Shown in pieces: positions 1 through 12,119 of a stretch of 64,000 nt of DNA. A program made the position numbers and the translations under genes. The notes under the pieces are model-generated. The model was not told where the DNA came from. It did not search any database and saw only the letters and a list, made by a program, of their open reading frames with translations. The DNA is from Narthecium ossifragum. Taxonomy: Eukaryota; Streptophyta; Magnoliopsida; Dioscoreales; Nartheciaceae. The stretch's first letter is position 1; each line of letters opens with the position of its first letter. The stretch covers positions 9,426,779-9,490,778 of the forward strand of contig OY986971.1 in the NCBI GenBank assembly GCA_963920575.1. Reading direction: 5' to 3'.

Positions 1-549
1 AACGCGCAGAGTAAAAAAAAAAAGAGCCGTTGGAGAGTTGCAGAGAGCTGTTGGAGGTCCTTTTTGAGCTGGTTGAAGGCTAAATATAAGTAGTTCTTTG
101 TTGTAAACTTGCCACAACTATTATTGATGTTATTGAAATCATCTGAGCAAGTCTAAGAAAGAGTTACTACTTATTTCCTTTAGAGCTACAACTTTTGTAA
201 ATGTTCTTCGAGTGTGAAGAAGTACTTTGAGAGTTATCCAACAGCAGTTGGTTGTGATTGTAAGGTCACAAAGCACCGGGAAGCTTAGAGGAAAAGCTTG
301 TAAAAGATTTGCAAGTAGTAGAACCTCAAGGAGGGCCTTGAGAGAAGTGGACATAGACCAAGAGTTGGGTCGAACCACTATAAAATCGGTGCCATCTCTC
401 TAACCTTTCATTGATATAATTCTTGCATGTTGTTTTACTTTAGTTTCATTTCATCTACAAGCATTTAAGGTGTTAGTTCTCTCCTACCTGATTTTTCCAT
501 TAATCTAGTTTTTCAAAAGAGTCCAATTCACCCCCCTCTTGGACCTTCA
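1..549 (+). repeat. 5' LTR (partial) of a SIRE-like Ty1/copia retrotransposon
   Basis: This stretch ends in ggaccttca directly before a tRNA-Met-type primer binding site, so it is the 3' part of a left LTR whose start lies outside the window. It is homologous, in opposite orientation, to the complete LTR at 39640-40599; both share the blocks around gaaccactataaaat and gagtccaattcaccc. A TATA-like taaatataag near 81-90 is visible. It belongs to the decayed element that continues to 4194. Confidence 0.8.
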
Positions 550-551
550 AT

Positions 552-563
552 TGGTATCAGAGT
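552..563 (+). other. Primer binding site (initiator tRNA-Met type)
   Basis: The sequence tggtatcagagt follows the LTR end after two bases. It matches the usual plant Ty1/copia site complementary to the 3' end of initiator tRNA-Met, with the last base changed. It fixes the LTR boundary and the + orientation of the element. Confidence 0.85.
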
Positions 564-614
564 TAGGTCTCTATTTTTAGTGATGTAACAAACCTTAGAG
601 GATCCTATCTAGAG

Positions 615-2353
615 ATGAAAAACATAGAGGGACAAGCTACCAATATGCCACCATACTTCAATGGATCCAACTATATATATTGGAAAACCAAGATGGAGAT
701 ATTCATCCAATCTATGGATTACGAAGCTTGATTGATAATAGAGGATGGACCATATATCCCTATGAAAATTGTTGAAGGTAAAGAAGCCCCAAAAACAAAG
801 AGTGATTACACCCCCAATGGATCTCAAGAACCTTCAAACAAATACCAAGGCCAAAAGCTTTCTATTTTGTACCCTTAGCCCTAGTGAATTCAATAGGGTC
901 TCTACATGCAAATCAGCAAAAGAGATATGAGACAAGCTTGAGGTTACTTATGAGGGAACAAACCGAGTTAAAGAGTCTAAAATAAGTATGATTGTTCATG
1001 AGTATGAACTCTTTTGCATGAAGAATGATGAAACCATTAGTGAGATGTTTACACGTTTTACTAACATATTAAATGTGCTTGAATCTCTCGGAAGAGTTTA
1101 TGCTAACGATGAAGTTGTAAGAAAGATACTTAGGTGTCTACCGAAGTCATAGGATCCTAAAGTGACAGCGATCGAAGAAGCCAAGAATCTATCGAAGTTG
1201 TCACTCGATGAGCTCATGGGTTCCCTCATGACTTATGAGATGAACTTGAAGAGAAGCAACGAATGAGATAAAAAGAAGAAGATGGTTGCTTTCAAGTCAT
1301 CTAGCAAAGACTCATCCGATTCAAGTGAAGGAGATGATGATGAAGAATTGGCAATGATATCAAGAAAAATTCAAAAGATCTTCAAACGCCAAGGAGGAAA
1401 GAAATTCTTCAAGAAGAAATTCTCCAAAAGTGAAAAATACAATTCTACTTCTTCTAACTCAAATGAAATCATATGTTATGAGTGTAGGAAGCTCGGACAT
1501 ATCAAGTTTGATTGTCCTCAACTCAAGAAGCCTTCAAAGGAGTTTAAGAAAAAGAAAGCAATGATGGCTACTTGGGGAGAAAGTGATGTAGAGACCTCAT
1601 CCGATGAAAAAGAACAAGAGGTAGCCAACATATGCTTAATGGCACATGGAGATGAGGAAGATGAGGTAGAAAATGAGCTTGCATTTGAAGAACTTTTTGA
1701 TGCTTATCATGCTTTAGCTAATGATTTCAAGTTTCTTAAAAAGAAATACTATGCTACTTGTAAGGACTTGAAGAAACTAGAAGAAGAAAAATTAGATGCC
1801 ATGCATAGGATTGGAACCTTAGAAAAAGAAAACAAATGTATGCTAGACAACAACTCTTGTGACACTAGTGACACACAATTGAGGAGGAACTCAAGGACAC
1901 TCAATATGAGCTCACCATATTGAAGAACACAAACTATGATATGCAAAAGGAACTTATCTACTTGAGGAAATCCAAGAGAGAGATCTCACTCTTGAGATTA
2001 ATGACTTAAAAATCACTGTAGCTAAATTCGTGAAGATTAGAGACAAGCTAGATGAGATCCTTGATAGCCAAAGGAGCTCCTTAAACAAGGAAGGAATTGG
2101 CGACAACCCTAGGAAGGTGAACAACCAAAAGAAAACTAAGTTTGTTAAAGTTTCTTCTCATCCTCCTAAGGTAGCACAAGCACCTATATGTGATTATTAT
2201 TGCAAAGTAGGTCACATTGCACCTACTTGCTATCTCATGAGGCATGCTAATGCTAAGAAAATTTGGGCAACTAGACATTCATCTTCTTCTCTTATGCATA
2301 GTATTAATGCAAATGGACCCAAAAAGATTTGGGTACCAAAAATCAAGGTTTGA
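615..2353 (+). pseudogene. Copia gag relic with CCHC zinc knuckles
   Basis: The gag gene starts at an ATG at 615 with a typical copia gag opening (PPYFNGSNYIYWKTKME) but hits a TGA near 730 where a Trp would be expected, followed by further stops. An open stretch at 1282-1923 carries a nucleic-acid-binding CCHC knuckle (CYECRKLGHIKFDC) near residue 65 and a lysine-rich, then acidic, coiled-coil-like tail. A second open stretch at 2030-2353 has a damaged knuckle-like motif (CDYYCKVGHIAPTC). Two knuckle regions and a long gag fit SIRE/Maximus-type copia elements. The product would package the element RNA. Several stops and shifts mean it is inactive. Confidence 0.8.
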
Positions 2354-2373
2354 TCTTTTATTTGTAGAAGTGT

Positions 2374-3560
2374 ATGAGATCCAAGATCAAAACCAACACA
2401 AAGGCCAAAAGATGGTACATTGATAGTGGATGCTCAAGACACATGATGGGAGAAAGGAGCATGTTCTCAACCTTTCAATCCAAAGATGGAGGAATGGTGA
2501 CCTTTGGAGACAATGGAAAAGGAAAAATAATTGGCATTGGCGATATTGGTAAAACCTCCTCCATTATTATTGAAAATGTTCTCTTGGTTGAATGTTTGAA
2601 ACATAATTTGCTTAGCATTAGTCAATTATGTGATAGAGGTAACAAAGTTATTTTTGAAGATTCAAAATGCTATGTTAAGAATGCTCTTAGTGATAAAATC
2701 TTGCTAGTAGGTCATCGTGATGGTAATGTATACACATTTTATCTTGATGATCTTGTTTGCCATGATGATGTATGCCTTAGTGTCTTAAATGATAATTCTT
2801 GGTTATGGCATAGAAGACTTGGACATGGACATATGGATTTAATATCCAAACTTTCTCGAAAAGACCTTGTTCTTGGACTTCCCAAGATCAAATTTGAGAA
2901 AGATAAGATTTGTTATACATGTCAAAGAGAAAAATAAGTAAAATCCTCTTTCAAGCCTAAAGATGTAGTTTCTACCACAAGAGCATTAGAACTCATTCAC
3001 ATGGACCTTTTTGGACCAACCAAACTTACAAGGTTAGGTGGTAGCTCATATGATTTTATACTAGTAGATGATTACACTAGATATACATGGGTGATTTTCC
3101 TTGCACACAAAGATGAAGTCTTTGAGGAATTCACCAACTTTTATAGAAGAGTCCAAAATGAGAAAAGTATTCTCATTACATGCATTAGAAGTGACCATGG
3201 AGGAGGATTCAAGAATTCCCATCTAGAAAAGTTTTGCAATGACAACGGGGTTTCTCATAACTTCTCATCACCTAGAACCCCTCAACAAAATGGTGTTGTT
3301 GAAACGAAAAATCAGACCCTACAAGACATGGTTAGAACTCTATTATGTGATAATAATCTTCCTAAGTAAACCCCTCAACAAAATGGTGTTGTTGAAACGA
3401 AAAATCAGACCCTGCAAGACATGGCTAGAACTCTATTATGTGAGAATAATCTTTCTAAGTATTTCTGGACCGAAGCAATTAATACTTCTTGCCAAGTGAT
3501 CAATAGAGTAACTTTGAGACCTATTTTGAAGAAAACCCCCTATGATCTTTGGAAATGAAG
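2374..3560 (+). pseudogene. Copia protease and integrase relic
   Basis: The open stretch 2374-2937 begins with the aspartic protease active site (WYIDSGCSRHM) and continues into the GAG-pre-integrase zinc region (WLWHRRLGHGHMD and a final CYTC). The integrase core opens at 3001 with MDLFGPTK; visible catalytic context includes DDYTRYTW, SDHGGGF and the glutamate in PQQNGVVE. A stop separates protease and integrase at 2935-2937. The integrase ends in a TAA created inside a 93-bp tandem duplication (3276-3461). After the second copy the frame runs on (KYFWTEAINTSCQVINRV) to a stop near 3556. All motifs are those of Ty1/copia in the order PR-INT. Confidence 0.85.
3276..3461 (+). repeat. 93-bp direct tandem duplication inside copia integrase
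   Basis: Two adjacent copies, 3276-3368 and 3369-3461, start at aacccctcaacaaaa and differ at a few positions. The unit is 31 codons long and repeats the segment holding the catalytic glutamate region (PQQNGVVE). In the first copy the junction makes a TAA stop. Confidence 0.9.
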
Positions 3561-4194
3561 AATTCCAAATATTGGGTACTTTAGAGCTTTTGGTTGCAAG
3601 TGTTTTATCTTAAACAATGGCAAGGATAATCTTGGAAAATTTGATGCTAGATCTTGTGAAGGAGTTTTTCTTGGATACTCGGAGAGAAGCAAAAGTTATA
3701 GAATCTTCAATAAAATGACCTTAGTGGTTGAAGAATTAATGCATATTACTTTTGATGAAATGATTATAGTTCATAGTAGAATTGATGGTAAAGATGATGA
3801 TATTCCTAATGTCAAATCAAAAGATGTAGTAGTGAAAACCCAAAATGATGTTGAAAAATTAAATGATAGATTTGAGGAATCCTTTGAAATTACACCTAGT
3901 GATCAACATCATGGTTTGCCTAAAAATTGGAAATATGCATCCTCACACCCAAAAGAATTGATAATTGGTGAACCATCAGGAGGAATCCAAACTAGATCTT
4001 CATTAAATGCATGTGCAAATCTAACCTTCCTATCTCAAATTGAGCCGAAAACGATTGAGGAAGCACTAGAGGATGATCATTGGATCTTAGCAATACAAGA
4101 AGAGTTGAATCAATTTGAAAGAAATGAAGTTTGGAATTTGGTACCTAGATCTTATGATTATCCCGTCATTGGTACTAAATGGGTTTTTAGAAAC
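3561..4194 (+). pseudogene. Copia integrase C-terminus and start of reverse transcriptase (truncated)
   Basis: The stretch continues the element through the integrase C-terminal region (FRAFGCKCFILN, GYSERSKSYRIFN) into the start of the reverse transcriptase. At 4050-4194 the typical copia RT opening is visible (DDHWILAIQEELNQFERNEVW, then GTKWVFRN). It stops abruptly at 4194, where a solo LTR begins. The rest of RT, RNase H and the right LTR are absent from the window, so the element was truncated by insertion and deletion. Confidence 0.8.
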
Positions 4195-5757
4195 TGATGA
4201 ATAAATTTTATATCTCGCAAGTATACGAATCGGTGTGATCAGTATAGCAGTAAAATGAGTATCGTACCCACAGAGATTTGTAAAGATTATTAGAGTGAAA
4301 CACTAAAGATTATAGAAGAAAGAAAATAAGGAATGGAAAGTAAGAAATATGAAATATCGAAAATAGATGATCTAATAACGAAATAAGAAAACGACGGAAA
4401 TATGATGGATGAAAACTAAGGTTCCGATTTCACCATAACATCCTCATTCTATGCATTGAATCAATCAAGATCTCAATTTAATTCCAAGGGTTCGTTCTTC
4501 TGATATGATGATCCGTTCGGCCGCGTTCTTCACCAAGTACCCTCAATTAACCCTAGCTAATGAACCCATAACTAAGTGTTAACCAAGAATCCATTAAGCT
4601 ATGAAGAACAATTATGAACCAAGAATAGCCTTAGCTTGAACCCGGCTTTGACATAAACCCATTCATTCATAGATCATGCAAGATTAGGGAATGAACCCTC
4701 ACCCAATCTCACATAAAACAATCTATAATACCTCTATTTGCCAGATAAATGTATTTAAGATCTCAGTTATAATAATGAATGAAATAAGAAATATAAACTA
4801 ATTAAATAAATATGATCCAATAACATAGAATGATTCTGTTAGGCTACATCGGTACCTTAAAGAAGAAACTAGCCACTCATGTTTATCATGAGGGCAACAA
4901 AACTAATGAAGAAATAAAAAAGAAATAAGATAAGGAAAAGAAAAGAAAACCAAGCCTGGAACCAGTCTCCTCTCCTCCAAACGCTGCCAAAAAGCCCCTC
5001 AAACCTTAGAAAGAGTCCTATTTATAGCCTTTAAGTGTCTCCATCCTCGAATTAGATCTGAGCCGTTAACTTTCTTCACTGGGTAGGTAGGATCGATCCT
5101 TCCATAGGTGTAAGATCGATCCTTTGATACCAAAATCTTTAATTTCTGGCTATGCCCGAGGAAGATCGATCCTTTGATAGGAGTAGGATCGATCCTTCTC
5201 AGTAGGATGGATCTTTCTGTGAGACTAGGATGGACCCTTCTCTGAAGGAGTAGGATGGATCCTTCTCCTCGACGATTTCCTCAATATTCTTGAGTGAAAG
5301 GAGGATCGATCCTTCTGTGATCATCTGAAAAGTATGCGTTTTGTCAGGTCTGTCTGCATAAAAGGATCGATCCTTCTAGGGAACATGATCGATCTTTCTT
5401 TCCTGAGTATTTACTGTTGTGCCATCCAGGCTGCGCCATTAGTACTAAAATTGTCGTAACTTCTTCTAAAAAACTCGGAATCACGAACCATAAAATTCAC
5501 CAGAAACTAGACTTCAAGAGCTTTCCAACCATATATAGCACATCATCTGATTCTTCATGAGCAGGTACAGTTTAATCTTTCAAGTTGATCCTTGTAATCT
5601 TTTCAGCTTCTTTACTCTTTTTTCCTGCATTTTCCAAACAACTATGTGAAGCAACATATAGATATAAAAATAGTAATAAAGATGTTGATTAAGGATAATA
5701 ATCTAGCAATTGAGATGGTTATAAGGCTATTTAGAGTGCACTTTCATGCACTCATCA
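4195..5757 (-). mobile_element. Long solo LTR (TGATGA...TCATCA family), minus orientation
   Basis: The unit starts with tgatgaataaat and ends with cactcatca, giving TG..CA ends that are inverted over about six bases. Read on the minus strand it has a run of about ten degenerate GATCGATCCTTC units (5075-5400) followed 50-370 bp later by a TATA-like box (rc of ctatttatag, 5020-5029). It resembles the solo LTR at 56021-57705 in length, ends and repeat layout. No protein-coding region was found. The flanks gaaac and attag do not match, so its target duplication is lost or the right flank was deleted. Ty3/gypsy Tat/Ogre-type LTRs are a possible source, not shown. Confidence 0.65.
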
Positions 5758-6665
5758 ATTAGACCATTAGGAGTACCCTATATCGGAGGCTTTGAGTTAG
5801 ATCGCGAGGATCGAATTGTGAGTGTCTGGGATCAGCTCTAACAAATCGAACGGCCAGGATCTTTGATCACAATGATCATATAAAACCCCCCTTTGAGTGC
5901 CCTGTTCTCGCGTGAGGGTTCTGTCCTGATAGAGAGAGAGTGAGAGAGAGAGGAGAGGGCGGCAACCTGACCAAGCAGCGATCGCGACCGGAGGGAACCG
6001 ACGACAACACCATCGATGACTGGAGGAGGAGCTCTCGCACAATCCAGAGGTAGGGACTCTACCCTAATCTCTGTTTGGGCCAATAGGAATGGGTTTGATG
6101 CATGATACCTTGGATCCATGACTTCTCTGATGATTTTGTGGCTACTTGTTGGATTCGTGCCTCTCTTGTGATGTTCTTACTTTTCCTTTACATGTTGTTG
6201 CGTAGATCTAATGGTTACTTTGGCGTTTATTTTCCTTTAACTGATGCTATGTTTAGATCTCCCGATTTCTTTGCTGGATTTGAAGAGATTTCTTTCCCTC
6301 TTTCTGGTTTTGATGGATTTCAATGAGATTTCCTCCTCTTTGGATCCTTTACTCCCTTTTGCTCAGGTTGGTGCTTCGACTGTGTTTCTTTCTCTTTCTC
6401 TGTTCTTGGTTTGTCGGACACTTGAGATCCTCTGCCAACCCCACTCCTGATTTCCATGGAGTTTTTTGGGTTTGGTTTGGATTTGCTGGATATAGTTTCG
6501 ACTTCATAGCCTAATGGATTGATGCGACTGTGTGGATGCTCATGTTTTCCCTTACTCTCAGATTTGAAGCTCAGTTTCCTTCTTCTCTGTTGGTCGTAGC
6601 TATATTGGTATTCTTCACTTGCTTCGTGTTGCTACTGTGTGAACTGAATGAGTAGATTGGATAAT
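5758..6665 (+). other. Promoter-like or LTR R/U5-like fragment
   Basis: This 0.9-kb piece has a TATA-like catataaaa at 5877, a GA-rich run at 5930-5957, then a GC-rich leader with a possible short first exon (ATG near 6016, donor-like gtaggg near 6050) and a T-rich intron-like stretch. The same architecture is seen inside the gypsy LTRs nearby, so an LTR fragment is as likely as a truncated host promoter. No protein family was recognised in its short open frames. Confidence 0.35.
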
Positions 6666-7049
6666 TGTCGCGCCCCGACCCGCGAAGGCCCAACCGGGCC
6701 GGGCGACGTGAACCGGAACCTAATTAAGTGCGGAAAAGTTTTAGCAAGGGTTTCCTCTAATCTATTGGTCTCTCTAAACAATTCATAAGCACCCTTATTA
6801 AAATAATTATCACAAACCTCAAATGATATAGTAAAGATATAATTCAAAACCTCAAAAGGGTTAACATTTATACATCATACTCTCATAGGAGGCTAACTAT
6901 AACAAAAAGGGATACAGACGATGATCACCGCTCCTCAAGCTCCGTCAGACGCTGCCGTGCCACCAAACACTTCCCCAGTAGGGGCCACCGAAGAAGAGCT
7001 AGCATCTGTACCTGCAAAATACAGCCCGGGTAGGCGTGAATAACTAACA
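6666..7049 (-). mobile_element. Gypsy-type LTR A, 3'-end part (minus), split by LTR B
   Basis: It begins with tgtcgcgccccgaccc, the reverse complement of a gypsy LTR 3' end, and runs as the reverse complement of 48210-48562 (for example gatcaccgctcctcaagc and caccaaacac blocks match). The homology is interrupted at 7049 and resumes at 10226, so LTR B was inserted into it. Confidence 0.75.
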
Positions 7050-10000
7050 TGTGAGGACCCATTTCTCCAACCTGGTCCAACAGCGTGTTGCTGGTTTTGT
7101 TGGTTTGGCTCGGTTGGCCTTGGGTTGCGTTCGGTTGATCGCATCGCTGCTTTTGGACCCCAAGGGCAATTTGATAAATTATGCCTTGCCGGTCGGTTTC
7201 ACACCCGTGTAGTACACACACAACCTTGATTGATGTACGTGATTGAATAGTTCCAGTAGGAGCATTCGTGATCATCAGATCCTGATTAGATTGCGATGAG
7301 ATCGTAATTTGGAGTCAAATCGGATTCAGTCCGATCAGTTGGCTCATCTGAACTTAACCCTCTTCTATCCCTCTGCCTCTCTCTCTTCCCTTCCTTCTTC
7401 CTGTGCCCGCACACGACCCACCTTTCCTCTCCCTTACCCGTGATTGCGCTGGCTTCTCTCTCTTCTTCGGAGCTCCTTCGCCACCGTCACCGGCTGCCGC
7501 TCCTCCCCGAGCTCCCCCTCACCTCTCTCGGGTTCCCCCAGCTTCCTTTATGCTCAAATCTGACCCTTCTCTTCTCCCTTACCTCTCTCTCGAGTTCGCC
7601 GGAAGCCACCGTCGCCAATTGATGAGATCCGTCGGCGTTCCCTTGGAGTTCCTTCGCCGCTGCCGAGCTTCAGCACCCTGGACAGCGTCAGGGACGAAGA
7701 CCAAGCCCAGATCTCCTCTTCCCCAAGCTCTTAGGTAGGGTTTCCTACCTGAATCTTTGATTCAGTCTTAGGTTAGGATCTTCATGTGATTGTGGGTTGT
7801 TTCCTTCATTGCTTGAATGCTATTCATGCTAGATTAGTTGCTAGTTTTGGATTCATAGATTTCGGATTTTATTGAGAGGATTTTCAATCGGATTTTTGTG
7901 GATTTCTTCCTCCTGCCTTGTTTCCATGGGCTTGGATTTCATCTAACCTAGTTCTAATCGTATGTTGATGGGTTTTAATTGGAGTTTATCAAGCCGTTCT
8001 TCCCGAATTTGGTTTTCAGCCGCTGTTCAGTGCATCCAGCCAGCTTCTGCTCGAAGCAGGTGCTTTTCCGTGAGGAATCTCACAAAGCCTTCATCATGAA
8101 GGTTGTAGATCTTCAGATCTACTTTCAATTGCCGCTAGTTTCGTGATTTTTGGATTTATATACGTTTTTTGGTGAATTGTTTCCTAAGATGTTGCTGAAC
8201 TGAAATTAAGAAAATGATTAGTAAATTATGTGGAAATTAGACATCAATTAGATCCAATACTTGGCATGCATGTCCCTAACATGCTAAGATACATCTACCC
8301 AAGTTTAATTTGAAGTTTGACTTCGTTTGGAGGTCGAATTGATAAGATTTCACCGCCTCTAACTAGGGTTTACTGTAGCAATCCGGAATTTAGCCTTGTA
8401 GTGGATTTTCGATGTTTTGCCCTGTTTAATCCTTCGAGATACATGCAGTTGGTATTCCTAGCATTGGTTAGGACTATCATGATTAGTTGGTTGGAATTCG
8501 ACAGCTAATTACATGGTTTATCGGCTTATTTTCTTACTTGCTAACTTTCCCTTAATTAGTCTTTACATTTTGTGAATCACGTATGGTTATGTATTTGAAT
8601 CCTACATGCTTAATTCACCTAATACCCTTAATTGATGTTCTTAGTAACATCTAGGATTTACAAGCTAGATTTGATAGGTTTTGGGTGTTTGAACCCTCGA
8701 TATCGGTTTGTCGGTTTAACTAGTAGCTTACTTGTCCAATTAGCATTAAATTGACCATCAGGCCTATCATCTATATGAGTTTGTATTTCACTAACGAGCG
8801 TGTATTCCGTCGTCAATTCCATGTACTTAGAAGTTTACTTCAAATTGTAGTATGTTATCTATATGTATATAAATGTAGGCCCTATATGTGGCCCAACCCT
8901 ACGTGAGGCTTGTGGTTGAACCAAGGGAGTCATGTCCCTTGGGATGTTTAGATAATTAGATGGGCCGAGGTTGTGCCCTAGTTAATGTGTATTGTAACTG
9001 TTGTCTGTTGGTTGGCCGGGGTTGTATCCCCATTGTACCAAATTACGGTTAACGGCTATGGACGTCATTGTAATGCTGAATTTTGATTTGTTGGGTGTTT
9101 GATACTTTTGCTTTGCTAGATAGATCTTTATTGCTTTGGACCATTGCTATGTTTACCCACTGGCAAGCTTGAGGCTATGCCTAGCCCTGTATGACGTATG
9201 ACATACTGCTGCATATCCTGATCTATTAAATGTGCGCGTGAGCATTGCATGCATTTGTTTGCATTAGAAGCATTAAGGCTAGGTGATAGGCGATGGATTC
9301 GATCGCCGATCCGGGGTTCTCGGGTAGTCCGGATCTAGCCCTAGGACCGGGGTTTTGGTAGTTGAGGACTAGGACGTGATTGTCATCGAATGATCATATT
9401 TACTATCATGTGAGGTTGTTGTTATAGTCGACCATGTTTGATATTCTTGTACTTGAGGTATAGAGGTCATGTCGGATCTCCAAGGCCAAGTGCCAAGGAT
9501 GGTTGTCAAGGTCCTGACTTGTGTGTCCCCACGAGATATGGTACGGCTGGGCAGGGTGGTACCTGGACAGGAGCATGCAGTCTTTATTTCCTTTCGTTTG
9601 TTCTTGGGTGAGGGTGGGACCTGGACAGGAGCCCTCGGGAATCGACAGGGTTATGGGGACCCTTGACATCTCTTAGGCTTAGGTGGAGAACGATACAGTT
9701 GCAGTTTCCCATCCTTTTTATGCGACGTAGAGTAGAACCCTATTAGGTATTATTGCTCACCCTACCTGGGCTGCATCGGTGATACAGGTCGATGCAGTTA
9801 ATTCTTTCAGGTGTTCTTCTAGAAGATGGCGCGATATTTTGAGGTGATCGAGGACATGGAGCTTCGAGGAGTTCTTTTGTAGTTAATTTACATTTTTAAT
9901 CAATGGTGTATAAATTGATGTATAATCTGAAATATTCGAGAACAGAATTGTATGATTATTAATTCAATTGTATTTGAGAAATGTTGTAATATTCTTTAAG

Positions 10001-10225
10001 GTACACGCTGAGGAATGTAATGATATTGAAGTTGTACAATTGTGAAATCTATAGGTTTTTTGCGCTATAATTATACAGGAGATTATGCAGAATTCATTTA
10101 TGAACTGGAGGACCAAATTGTTCAAATCCATAGCATTGATATACGTGTGCGCTTATTGATGATATAAACAGGTTTAGGTGACTCACGCCTCAATCTAGAT
10201 GGGTTTTCTGGGTCGGGGCGTGACA
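7050..10225 (+). mobile_element. Gypsy-type solo LTR B (3.2 kb) inserted in LTR A
   Basis: It starts tgtgaggaccca and ends ggggcgtgaca. It is homologous in the same orientation to the LTR at 46463-48562, for example in tttcacacccg (near 7198) and in the gatcgccgat..ggttctcgggtag block near 9300. A CT-rich leader-like zone at 7340-7740 is followed by a long T-rich stretch with no recognisable gene. The flanks taaca and taagc match at three of five bases, an eroded target duplication. A length above 3 kb fits long-LTR chromovirus families such as Tekay/Del, from general knowledge. Confidence 0.7.
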
Positions 10226-10345
10226 TAAGCTCAGCAGGGAAACTGCACTACGACTCGCACAAAGAAGGAGGGAACACAACAGTGTCACCCTCAAGCAAGC
10301 CTGGGTGTACACAAAGGATCCATCAGGAATTTAGCAACGTGTCCA
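10226..10345 (-). mobile_element. Gypsy-type LTR A, continuation after LTR B
   Basis: This short piece (taagctcagcaggg..., with ggaacacaacagtgtc) matches the reverse complement of about 48110-48200 and directly continues the homology lost at 7049. It proves the nesting of LTR B in LTR A. The homology fades at about 10345. Confidence 0.7.
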
Positions 10346-10602
10346 ACATCAAAGTTGGAGCCCTTGACGTCTTCTACTACGTACTAAAGTTTCAGAATAT
10401 TTGGACTTATAAATATTTTCTGGAGAATATTCTCCTCACAATCAACGAAGAGCGTATTTTTAGCATATTAACCTTTTTCTGTACTTTCTAGCTTGAATCT
10501 TCATTAAACCTGAAATCACTTAACAAACTATCAAATACAAACACTCCCGGGCTAACAAAGGTAATTTAAGAGGTTTAATTATGAATATTTAGTGACTCAT
10601 CA
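10346..10602 (-). mobile_element. Fragment of a TGATGAGTCA-type LTR (minus)
   Basis: Read on the minus strand from 10602 it opens tgatgagtcactaaat and shortly has tttgttagcccgggag, which matches the start of the element at 30811 (tgatgagtcac, tttgttagcccgagag). Only about 260 bp remain. It carries a poorly supported 69-codon open frame that I do not regard as a gene. Confidence 0.55.
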
Positions 10603-11412
10603 CTTGTGCTTCTTATTTGAGGACAGATTGTATAACTTTAAATTTAATTAATGAGAAATGATGTTTTCTTTAAATGTTGGCTTAATTTTCAATTAGTACA
10701 TTGTAGTTTTGTTGATATTTTTATAGGGTCCCTCACATTCATAAAGTTGAAATTGGGTCCCTTGAGTTTCAATTTGTTGCTTATGTAGTCCTCCCTATTC
10801 CGACGAACCCCCAAACTGACGCTGTCCCGTTGAATCCACCCTCTCCAACCCTCTTAACATCTTCCAACAAAGGATCTTAATACTCCATCTACTTTCGACC
10901 TCTCTCCAACCCCCGTCGGCGAGATCCCACCTCCAGCCACTGTCGAGGCTACCGGGGCCATCGAGGATCTCGGCGTTGACACCATGATCGGGGGTGGAGG
11001 TGGGGATGGAAGAGCGAGAGAGAGATGTTGATGTGGCTATTTTTAATAAAAAAAAATCTAAAGTAGGCCACGTGGACAAAAATAGGTCAATTTGTCGTTA
11101 ACTTGTTGACGGCGTGCGGGCTGGAGGCCCATGTAGAAGCAAAATTGAAAATTAAAGGACCTAATTTTAACTTTTTGAATGTGAGGGACCATATAAAAAT
11201 ATCAAACAAACTACAGGGTATTAAATGAAAATTTAGTCTTAAATGTTTAATTTGGGTTTGTAATAGTTAAATTAGTTGTAAATTTATTTTCTACCCTCAG
11301 GATCAACTTTTGAAAATTATAGCGATTATATACTTGTTACGCCTATTGACGATGTAGATAGGTTTAGGTGCCTCACGCCCCGATCTCGATGAGTTTTTGG
11401 AATCGGGGTGTG
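10603..11412 (+). mobile_element. Gypsy-type LTR C fragment hosting a MITE
   Basis: The right end (gatgtagataggtttagg...ggaatcggggtgtga) matches the 3' end of LTR B (gatataaacaggtttagg...gggtcggggcgtgaca). The left part is AT-rich. A 524-bp MITE (10697-11220) interrupts it. Confidence 0.55.
10697..11220. mobile_element. MITE with about 67-bp terminal inverted repeats
   Basis: The left end tacattgtagttttgttgat and the reverse complement of the right end taccctgtagtttgtttgat continue to match for about 67 bp (including tatttttata and gtccctcacattca). The core carries no gene. The long inverted ends suggest a Mutator-type non-autonomous element; no clear target duplication was found. Confidence 0.75.
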
Positions 11413-11587
11413 ATAGACGAGGTGATAGCATCTCACGCGATTTGACTCATTTTTCTTATCTTTTAAAGTTTAATCAGTAGTTGGTTTTAGCCTAGCTTTT
11501 GAGGCTCATGCCACAAAAAAAAACGTGTTAGTTATATGGTGTTAAAACTGAAAACTAATAGCCAAATAATATTGAAATGCTAATCTT
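11413..11587. other. Short spacer before the MULE
   Basis: An AT-rich spacer with no feature that I can support. Confidence 0.5.
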
Positions 11588-11638
11588 ATCCGGATGGGTC
11601 GGTCTATCTACACCGACGAAATCACTAAGGACACCGCC
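11588..11638 (+). repeat. Left terminal inverted repeat of the MULE
   Basis: About 51 bp starting atccggatgggtcggtctat; it matches the reverse complement of 15073-15123 with a few differences, including a one-base gap at the gggtcgg block. Confidence 0.85.
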
Positions 11639-11967
11639 CAAAAATCTTTTCTGATAATGCCAAAAATACCCTTCATACCAATGTCTTAAACACCCCTCTT
11701 TAATATCCAAATGTTTTTCTTCATCCTTTTTCTTCAGGTTTTTGCTAAGGACACCCCAGCCATGGATATCATCTCCTACATCCATCATCTCCTTATAACT
11801 CTCCATCAGCTACTTCCCTCTAAGCCCTAACGATCAATATCTTCATCGCCTCCATCACCACCCCCATTACCCTACATTGTCTTCCTCCCCATCCTCCTAC
11901 TATCCATCTACTGGCTGCGAAGGCGAAGCTCTGAGAAGATCTACTCTGAGAAGACCTACGGGAGAAG

Positions 11968-12119
11968 GTGCTCGAACTAGAGAAGATGCTATGGGACGCG
12001 GTAGTCGGAGAGAACGCCTCTGGAGAAGAAGCATCTGCAGAAGACGCCTCTGGAGAAGACTCCTCTGGAGAAGACGCCGATCGGACAGCTCTGGTACTCG
12101 TTTTTCTTTTCCATCGGCA
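11968..12119 (+). repeat. Imperfect tandem repeat in the MULE left arm, possible first exon
   Basis: Units of about 15-18 bp built on tctggagaagacgcc repeat several times around 12015-12075 and encode an acidic run (SGEDASGEDSSGED) in an open frame starting at 11968. This could be an upstream transposase exon or only low-complexity sequence. The antisense frame is Ser/Ala-rich and not credible as a gene. Confidence 0.4.

Noticed and set aside
5797..6514. Short gene with a TATA box and first intron
   Set aside because: The architecture is promoter-like, but no protein family can be read and LTR leaders nearby look the same, so it is kept only as an unassigned fragment.
7403..7738. 111-codon Pro/Ser-rich frame
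   Set aside because: It lies in the CT-rich leader-like part of a gypsy LTR, and no start context or family was found.
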